Positions 59,128-63,868 of a DNA stretch of 63,868 nt are shown in pieces. The notes beneath the pieces were generated by a model. The model did not search any database and had not been told where the DNA came from. It worked only from the letters and a program-made list of their open reading frames with translations. The stretch comes from Dehalococcoidia bacterium (GTDB lineage: Bacteria; Chloroflexota; Dehalococcoidia; Lucifugimonadales; JAGWBF01). The stretch is taken from the NCBI GenBank assembly GCA_021295955.1, contig JAGWBJ010000010.1:1-63868 (forward strand), given 5' to 3'. Both the position numbers and the translations under genes were made by a program. Each line of letters begins with the position of its first letter. Position 1 is the first letter of the stretch.

Positions 59128-59454
59128 TTAGCCGTACAGGCCCTCGTCGGAGAAGAAGCGGGCCCGCCACCGTTCGTCGGGGCGGCCGAGGATGCGGCTG
59201 GTGTGCAGCTCGCAGGCGCGGTTCCACAGGACGACCACGGCGTTGTTTAGCTGTTGCTGGGATACCTTGACCCTGCGTCCCAGCTTGTGCTCCAGCCAGC
59301 TCGTATAGCCTGCAGCGAAGTAAGCCTCGTGGAACTCGGTGGGCTCCCCGACCAGGGACGCGTCCTCCAGCACCTCCGCTGGCGCTTCCGAGCACAGCAT
59401 GTCCGGCTGCTCCCGGGCCAGGTCGATGTAGCGCTCTTTCGCCTCGGGGGTCAT
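59128..59454 (-). CDS. Uncharacterised small protein
   Basis: A 108-residue, largely helical, charged protein with no domain I recognise. Features: MTPEAKERYIDLAREQPDML at the start, EFHEAYFAAGYTSWLEHKLG and QQLNNAVVVLWNRACELHTS in the middle. It has no signal peptide or membrane segment. It begins 16 bp after the NHL gene stop, so it is probably in that operon. ATG is used; no strong ribosome-binding site is seen, which fits coupling. Confidence 0.55.
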   Translation of the reverse strand: MTPEAKERYIDLAREQPDMLCSEAPAEVLEDASLVGEPTEFHEAYFAAGYTSWLEHKLGRRVKVSQQQLNNAVVVLWNRACELHTSRILGRPDERWRARFFSDEGLYG

Positions 59455-59470
59455 GGGCCGCGCCGGAGGT

Positions 59471-60520
59471 CTACAGGTTGAACTGGGGGTCCAGGTAGTC
59501 CTTCACCTTGTTGTATATCTGGATGCGGCTTCTCTGGGTGTCCATGATCAGCAGCCGCCACCTGGCGGGGTCGAACACCAGCCCCGTGGGCATGGCCAGC
59601 CGCCACTCGGGCTCCGTAGTGTACACGCGCCGCCGGGCCTTCATCACGTCGGCGTTGGCGTCGATGCTCATCTGGGACCACTTGGAGGGCTGCTGCGCGT
59701 CCCCGATGAAGGTCGTGAGGAACCTCCCGTCGGGGGCGAAGGCCTGGACCCGGCTGTTGGCCCAGTCGCATACGTAGACGTCCCCGTCGGGGTCCACGGC
59801 CACGGCCGTCGGCCGGGTCAGCTCCCCGCGGCCCGTCCCATGGCTTCCGAAGGTGGCCGCGTATCCGCCCTCGGGCGTGAACTTCTGGACCCGGTGGTTC
59901 TTGTGGTCCGCCACGTACACGTACCCCTCGCCGTCCACCGTGACGCCCCAGGGAGAGTCGAGCTGGCCGTCCGCGCGGCCGTGCTCTCCCCAGCCGCCCA
60001 GGCAGCGGCCGTCGGTGGTGAACCGCTGGACGCGGTGGCCGAGGCTGTCGACGACGAGGAGGTTGCCGTCGTTGTCCAGGGCCACTCCGGCGGGGCCGTT
60101 GAGGCGGCCCGCGGCCTCGCCCTGCGCTCCCCACGAGGAAACGAAGCTGCCGTCCTTGCCGAACACCGACACCCGATGGAGCATCTCGTCGGTCACGAAC
60201 AGGTTGCCCCGGGAGTCCGATGCGATGCCCGTCGGCCAGATGAGCTCGCCGTCGCCGTCGCCGTACCTGCCCACGTCGCCCACCAGCTCCTCGTCACCGG
60301 GCACGTCGCCCATGGTGATGACGCTTATCCTCGCGCCGGTGGCCGTGCGGTTCCAGGCGACGTTGGATATGTTCTCCCCGCCCCTGTTCAGGACGTAGAC
60401 CAAGTCTCCCTCTCCCAGGGCCGCGTCCACGGGATAGTAGAACCCCAGGCCGGACTGGGCGTTTCGCCCCACGGAGTGGCTGGCGTCGTAAACGCGCCCG
60501 GCGACCGTTCTGGTAAGCAT
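59471..60520 (-). CDS. NHL-repeat (6-bladed propeller) protein
   Basis: The 349-residue protein is made of NHL repeats: GELIWPTGIASDSRGNLFVT, GRLNGPAGVALDNDGNLLVV, GQLDSPWGVTVDGEGYVYVA and GELTRPTAVAVDPDGDVYVC, each followed by an NHRVQ(K/R)F-type strand. NHL propellers act as binding or lyase/hydrolase scaffolds. No signal peptide is visible. The ATG at 60520 is chosen because codons further upstream enter the tandem repeat array. It is followed by the small gene at 59454. Confidence 0.87.
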   Translation of the reverse strand: MLTRTVAGRVYDASHSVGRNAQSGLGFYYPVDAALGEGDLVYVLNRGGENISNVAWNRTATGARISVITMGDVPGDEELVGDVGRYGDGDGELIWPTGIASDSRGNLFVTDEMLHRVSVFGKDGSFVSSWGAQGEAAGRLNGPAGVALDNDGNLLVVDSLGHRVQRFTTDGRCLGGWGEHGRADGQLDSPWGVTVDGEGYVYVADHKNHRVQKFTPEGGYAATFGSHGTGRGELTRPTAVAVDPDGDVYVCDWANSRVQAFAPDGRFLTTFIGDAQQPSKWSQMSIDANADVMKARRRVYTTEPEWRLAMPTGLVFDPARWRLLIMDTQRSRIQIYNKVKDYLDPQFNL

Positions 60521-60620
60521 GGCCGTCCCCTTTTGGGTGAAGTTGTAGCGGCGGGTCTGACGCCCGTCCGCGAGGGGGGTGTTCCAGGGATGCTCCGGAC
60601 AACCTGGGCCCCCTCCCGGG

Positions 60621-60844
60621 TTGTTGAGCCCACCCTCCGATCCTGCGCTACGCGCGGGCACCGGGGTTGTTGAGCCCACCCTCCGTACCTGCGCTACGCG
60701 CGGGCACCGGGGTTGTCGAGCCCACCCTCCGTACCTGCGCTACGCGCGGGCACCGGGGTTGTCGAGCCCACCCTCCGATCCTGCGCTACGCGCGGGCTCC
60801 GGGGTTGTCGAGCCCACCCTCCGTCCCTGCGCTACGCGCGGGCA
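60621..60844. repeat. 46-bp tandem repeat array, five units
   Basis: Units start at 60621, 60667, 60713, 60759 and 60805 with TTGT(T/C)GAGCCCACCCT and each ends near GCGCTACGCGCGGGC. Variation is confined to a few positions. The period is not a multiple of three, so the open frames crossing it are not protein repeats. The array fills most of the 374-bp gap between the NHL and DUF1501 genes. Single related units lie at 62101-62140 and in 46994-47191. Confidence 0.85.
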
Positions 60845-60894
60845 AGGAATTCCCATCCTCCAGCGGCCGGCCGGCGGACCTATTCAGGCCATTT

Positions 60895-62025
60895 CTAGGC
60901 GAGGAAGCCGGGTTTCTCGAAGGAGCCGCCCACGATGGAGGGGGCGTCCAGCCCGAGCCAGTCCTCCAGCACCTCCGTGTACACCGAGCGGAAGTCGGTG
61001 TGGGGCACCAGGTCGCCCTGCTGGAGGTCGACGGGCTTCATGGACGGGTAGTCGCCGTGCTGGCCGCCCTTCACCGGGTCTCCGATGACCAGCACCGGGC
61101 CGGCGGCGCCGTGGTCGGTGCCCGAGCCGTTGTCGTGGGTCCTGCGGCCGAACTCGGAGAAGATGAGCATGATGACGTTGTCTGCGGCGTCGTGCTCCCG
61201 CAGGTCCTGGAAGAAGTCTCCGATGGCATCCGACGCGTCCCTGATCAGCCCGGCGTGCATCCCCATCTGGGAGGCGTGGCTGTCGTAGCTGCCCTGGTCG
61301 CAGTAGAAGACCCTGGCGCCCAGGCCGGCCATGTGGACCTGGGCGATGCCCTTCAGCTTGCCGGCGATGGTCGTGTCGGCGTACTCGACGGTGGAGGAGT
61401 AGCGCTCCGGCGCCACCTTGAGGATGTCCGCTCCCGCCAGGGAGTCGAGGCCCGTCTGGCCCAGGTAGTCCATGACCGGCCCGGTCCCTATGGCCGGGGA
61501 GTAGAGGCGGGCGAACCGGTCCAGTATCTTGCTCCGCTGCTCCTCCTGGGAGATGGCGGGGAGGAAGCCGTAGGTCTCCAGGTCGTCGACGCAGGCCACG
61601 GGCACCCCGGGAAGAGCCAGGGCCCGGAAGAGGCTGGGGCCGAAGCTGACGGTGGTGACCACGTTCTCCTTGCGGGGGTCCAGGTCCCGGGTGGCCCTGC
61701 CCAGCCAGCCCTCGGTGCCCAGCTTGTCGGGCTCGCAGGTGTGCCAGATGTCCATGGACCGGAAGTGGGACCTGGGCGAGTTGGGATAGCCCACGCCGTG
61801 GACGATGGCCACGTCGCCCTCGTTGTACATGTCGCGGACGGCGCCCATGTTGGGGTGCAGCCCGACGCCGCCGTCTATGGGAAGCACCTCGTCCTCGGGT
61901 ATCTTCACCACGGGGCGGTTGTCCCAGTACAGGGGGTCGTTGTAGGGGACCACCGTGTTCAGGTAGTCGTTGCCCCCCGATAGCTGCAGCACGACCAGCA
62001 CCGGGTCTTTCTTAGTCGTGGCCAT
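60895..62025 (-). CDS. DUF1501 family protein
   Basis: The 376-residue protein fits DUF1501, a sulfatase/alkaline-phosphatase-like fold often paired with DUF1800. Landmarks are LVVLQLSGGNDYLNTVVPY (about residues 10-28), YDSHASQMGMHAGLI and IFSEFGRRTHDNGSGTDHG (about 296-314), which carry likely metal ligands. Members usually have a Tat signal; here the chain starts at the catalytic strand with none. GGAGG precedes ATG. It is downstream of the DUF1800 gene in the same direction. Function is unknown. Confidence 0.88.
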   Translation of the reverse strand: MATTKKDPVLVVLQLSGGNDYLNTVVPYNDPLYWDNRPVVKIPEDEVLPIDGGVGLHPNMGAVRDMYNEGDVAIVHGVGYPNSPRSHFRSMDIWHTCEPDKLGTEGWLGRATRDLDPRKENVVTTVSFGPSLFRALALPGVPVACVDDLETYGFLPAISQEEQRSKILDRFARLYSPAIGTGPVMDYLGQTGLDSLAGADILKVAPERYSSTVEYADTTIAGKLKGIAQVHMAGLGARVFYCDQGSYDSHASQMGMHAGLIRDASDAIGDFFQDLREHDAADNVIMLIFSEFGRRTHDNGSGTDHGAAGPVLVIGDPVKGGQHGDYPSMKPVDLQQGDLVPHTDFRSVYTEVLEDWLGLDAPSIVGGSFEKPGFLA

Positions 62026-62100
62026 CGTTGCCTCCTTGCCCTTGTCTAGCGTCCTGTCCCCGAAGCTCGTTGTAACCTCCGGCCCCTCCCCGGGCTATTT

Positions 62101-62140
62101 GGCCCACCCTCCCTCCCCGCGCTCCGCGCGGGCAAGGAAC
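62101..62140. repeat. Single copy of the CGCGC-type repeat
   Basis: GGCCCACCCTCC followed by CCCCGCGCTCCGCGCGGGCA, a near match to one unit of the array at 60621-60844, between the DUF1501 and DUF1800 genes. Confidence 0.6.
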
Positions 62141-62202
62141 CCCCGCCCACCGGGTGGACCGGAACTTGGCGGGAGTCGGGCGGCACACTATTGGTAGAGA
62201 TG

Positions 62203-63606
62203 CTAAGCGTAGTGGTAGTCTCGCAGGGAGACGATGAGCTGGAGCATCTCGGTGACGCGGCGGGTCGAGGAGCCGGACTCCTCCTCGGTGTTCCAGCCGA
62301 GGGGTCCCCCGGTCTCGGCGTGGTCCACCAGCTCCTGCCGGGTGTCTTCGCTCACCTCCAGGGGCCCCATCAGGTCCAGGCAGGTGTCGACGAATCCGGC
62401 GGGCGAGGTGTTCCCCGGGTCTTGCAGCCTCCGGACGATGGCCTGCACGCCGGGGCGCTGGGCGTCGCCCAGCAGGTCCGCGGCGAAGTTCACCCGGCGC
62501 ATCAGCGAGCCGCTGTTTATCCACTCGGTGCCCGTGTGCCAGCCCTCGACGCTGGGGGGGTTCAGCAGGTCCTGGCCCATGTACCCCGGCTGCCGGGACA
62601 GGTCCCCGATGCCGGGGGCGGGGAACTCGGCGCCTCCCGCCAGCCTGAGGGTGCCCACGACCACCTCGGCGGGGCTCTTCAGCCGGGCGAACCGGGCCTC
62701 CTTGAAGAAGTCCGACGTGAACAGGACCCTGAGCACGGACCGTATGTCATAGCCCGACTCGGTGAACGTCCGGGCCAGGGTCTCGACCGCCTCGGGGTCC
62801 CGGGGAGGGGTCACCGACCAGGCGGGCACCTGGGCCTCGTCGGCCACGAAGAAGTTGTAGAGGTGCCGGGCTATGAAACGGGCGGTGGCCGGCTGCCGGC
62901 AGATGATGTCGATGATGTCCTCGCCGTTGAACCTGCCCGTGTGGCCCAGGAAGGTCTTCTCGGTGTCGTCGTGGTCTTCCTCCCGGTACTCGAACCTCCA
63001 GTCGAAGCGGCCTATGGGGAACCTGGGGAGCTTGGGCTCGATGGTCCACCCCGTGAAGGCCCGGGAGCACTCCCTCACGTCGTCCTCGGTGTAGTTGCCC
63101 ACGCCCATGCTGAACAGCTCCAGCAGCTCCCGGCCCCAGTTCTCGTTGACGGCGTCGGCGTGGTTCTCGTTGTTGTCCAGCCAGAAGATCATCGCCGGGG
63201 TCTTGCCCAGCTCCACCAGCAGCTCCCTGTAGTTCCCCATGCCCTTCTCGCGGAGCATGGACACCATGTTGGTTATCTCGTCGTAGTGGTCCACCTTGGA
63301 GACGCCCGTGGCGAACACCTGGTGCCAGAAGAGGGCCATCTTCTCTTCCAGGGGCCGCTGGGTGTTGACCATGAAGTAGAGCCATTCGGCGGCGCCCATG
63401 CCCTGGATGGTCCCCGGCTTCCAGGTCCAGGGGTGGTACCGGAGGAGGTCGTGCCGGTCCACGGCGGGCTGGCCGGAGGGGTCGAGGAGCTCTTCCACGG
63501 TGGCGTCGTAGCCCCTGGCCGCCCGGGCTTCGAGCTCCTCCCGGGTGGCTCCGAAGCCTGCCCGGCGCATGAGATGGGCCATCAACGCGATGTCTCTGTC
63601 AGCCAT
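62203..63606 (-). CDS. DUF1800 family protein
   Basis: The 467-residue protein matches DUF1800: HLMRRAGFGATREELEA (about residues 10-26), ALFWHQVFATGVSKVD (about 97-112), NENWGRELLELFSMGVGNYT (about 146-165) and FTGWTIEPKLPR. DUF1800 and DUF1501 genes commonly travel together and are thought to be exported, but function is unknown. This copy also lacks a signal sequence. A -10 box is at 63694-63699. Confidence 0.9.
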   Translation of the reverse strand: MADRDIALMAHLMRRAGFGATREELEARAARGYDATVEELLDPSGQPAVDRHDLLRYHPWTWKPGTIQGMGAAEWLYFMVNTQRPLEEKMALFWHQVFATGVSKVDHYDEITNMVSMLREKGMGNYRELLVELGKTPAMIFWLDNNENHADAVNENWGRELLELFSMGVGNYTEDDVRECSRAFTGWTIEPKLPRFPIGRFDWRFEYREEDHDDTEKTFLGHTGRFNGEDIIDIICRQPATARFIARHLYNFFVADEAQVPAWSVTPPRDPEAVETLARTFTESGYDIRSVLRVLFTSDFFKEARFARLKSPAEVVVGTLRLAGGAEFPAPGIGDLSRQPGYMGQDLLNPPSVEGWHTGTEWINSGSLMRRVNFAADLLGDAQRPGVQAIVRRLQDPGNTSPAGFVDTCLDLMGPLEVSEDTRQELVDHAETGGPLGWNTEEESGSSTRRVTEMLQLIVSLRDYHYA

Positions 63607-63693
63607 AGCCTACCGCCTTTCGCAGGGGTCGTACCTGCCGGTGGACACTTGGGGACCTGGGGAGGTGTCTACGCCCCCGTCACACAGGGCCCA

Positions 63694-63699
63694 ATTATA
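63694..63699 (-). promoter_or_regulatory. -10 element for the DUF1800-DUF1501 unit
   Basis: TATAAT on the minus strand, 88 bp before the DUF1800 ATG, with a poor -35 (TGGCGA) 17 bp upstream. Confidence 0.4.
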
Positions 63700-63751
63700 C
63701 CATCGCCGGAGGGCCGTCGCCACACGGGGGGGCGATGTCCCCTGACCCCTG

Positions 63752-63771
63752 CCCTCTCCCCAGGGAGAGGG
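63752..63771. repeat. Palindromic intergenic repeat
   Basis: CCCTCTCCC-ca-GGGAGAGGG, related to 16993-17015. Confidence 0.55.
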
Positions 63772-63793
63772 GGAAGGGAGGACTTGCGGCCGC

Positions 63794-63868
63794 CTAGGCG
63801 AACCGCGGAGGGGGGTAGAGCCGGGACCAGGGGAGGAAGGCGTTGAGAAGGTCTTCGGTTTCGGGGAC
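63794..63868 (-). CDS. Partial gene: paralogue of the small LLxxLLPWS protein at 4107
   Basis: The last 24 codons of a minus-strand gene cut by the window edge read ETEDLLNAFLPWSRLYPPP plus a short tail, ending at TAG (63796-63794). The gene at 4107-4421 ends DPDDLLRTLLPWSWRYPTP plus three residues. Shared length to the stop and identical DLL, LPWS and YP spacing show common origin. The rest lies outside the window. Function unknown. Confidence 0.7.
   Translation of the reverse strand, partial: VPETEDLLNAFLPWSRLYPPPRFA

Noticed and set aside
60621..60844. CRISPR array
   Set aside because: Units are contiguous and near-identical with no unique spacers, and no cas genes are present.
60579..61983. 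Plus-strand frames through the 46-bp array, looking like a repeat protein
   Set aside because: The 46-bp period shifts frame each unit, and the frames continue antisense through the DUF1501 gene.

Overview
This is a GC-rich bacterial chromosome segment with short intergenic gaps, many GTG/TTG starts and ATGA/GTGA/TTGA gene overlaps. The best guess is an uncultured Chloroflexota member, probably Dehalococcoidia/SAR202-like. The inference rests on a 1,553-residue DUF2298 (Chlor_Arch_YYY) membrane protein, LexA with a GAAC-N4-GTT(T) type box, a NurA-HerA operon, and many MmgE/PrpD, RidA, luciferase-like and hydantoinase genes. No rRNA or other strict marker is present to prove it.

Layout. 1-456: a group II intron domain V remnant and hairpins. 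457-4005: small-molecule catabolism (MmgE/PrpD, PfkB kinase, a three-domain RidA protein). 4470-6752: a lower-GC insertion with 18-bp terminal inverted repeats and a 6-bp target duplication; it carries a candidate restriction endonuclease, a Dam-type adenine methylase, a 51-residue zinc ribbon, remnants, and a transposase stub. 7057-13558: FAD/Fe-S oxidoreductase, J-domain protein, crotonase-fold protein, a UGSC-type selenoprotein read through an in-frame TGA, and an MFS transporter. 13563-16932 (minus): luciferase-like oxidoreductase, dual-specificity phosphatase, Fur regulator, hisS. 17116-20440 (plus): rel/spoT, rpsT, lexA. 20498-20792 (minus): two tandem desulforedoxin-like miniproteins. 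21053-24314 (plus): RidA, CrtC/AttH-like lipoprotein, PHP hydrolase, ABC ATPase. 24256-25302 (minus): holA. 25477-33670 (plus): a long tightly packed run of DUF1232-like, ychF-like, hemW, selB, nurA, HAS-barrel-like and herA.

33766-34953 is an amino-acid dehydrogenase behind a leader that contains an intrinsic terminator. 35030-46058 is a long minus-strand housekeeping block, in transcription order trmD, rplS, priA, def, tRNA nucleotidyltransferase, secD, secF, nfo, metallopeptidase, CDGSH protein. 46310-46955 holds mogA/moaB and tRNA-Pro(GGG). 47349-48495 encodes a reduced cobalt-type nitrile hydratase/thiocyanate hydrolase pair. 49126-63868 carries a luciferase-like oxidoreductase, the DUF2298 protein, a HyuA-HyuB fusion, an NHL protein, and DUF1501 and DUF1800 proteins. 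The right edge cuts a paralogue of the small protein at 4107.

How the parts fit: SelB (28321-30183) supplies the elongation factor needed to decode the TGA of the selenoprotein at 11646-12188, so the two support each other. The accessory genes suggest oxidation of refractory organic molecules with flavin, CoA and amidohydrolase chemistry. Repair is well represented (LexA, NurA/HerA, Nfo, PriA). Intergenic DNA is marked by a dispersed 18-20 bp inverted-repeat family and by tandem repeats, notably a 46-bp unit repeated five times at 60621-60844.
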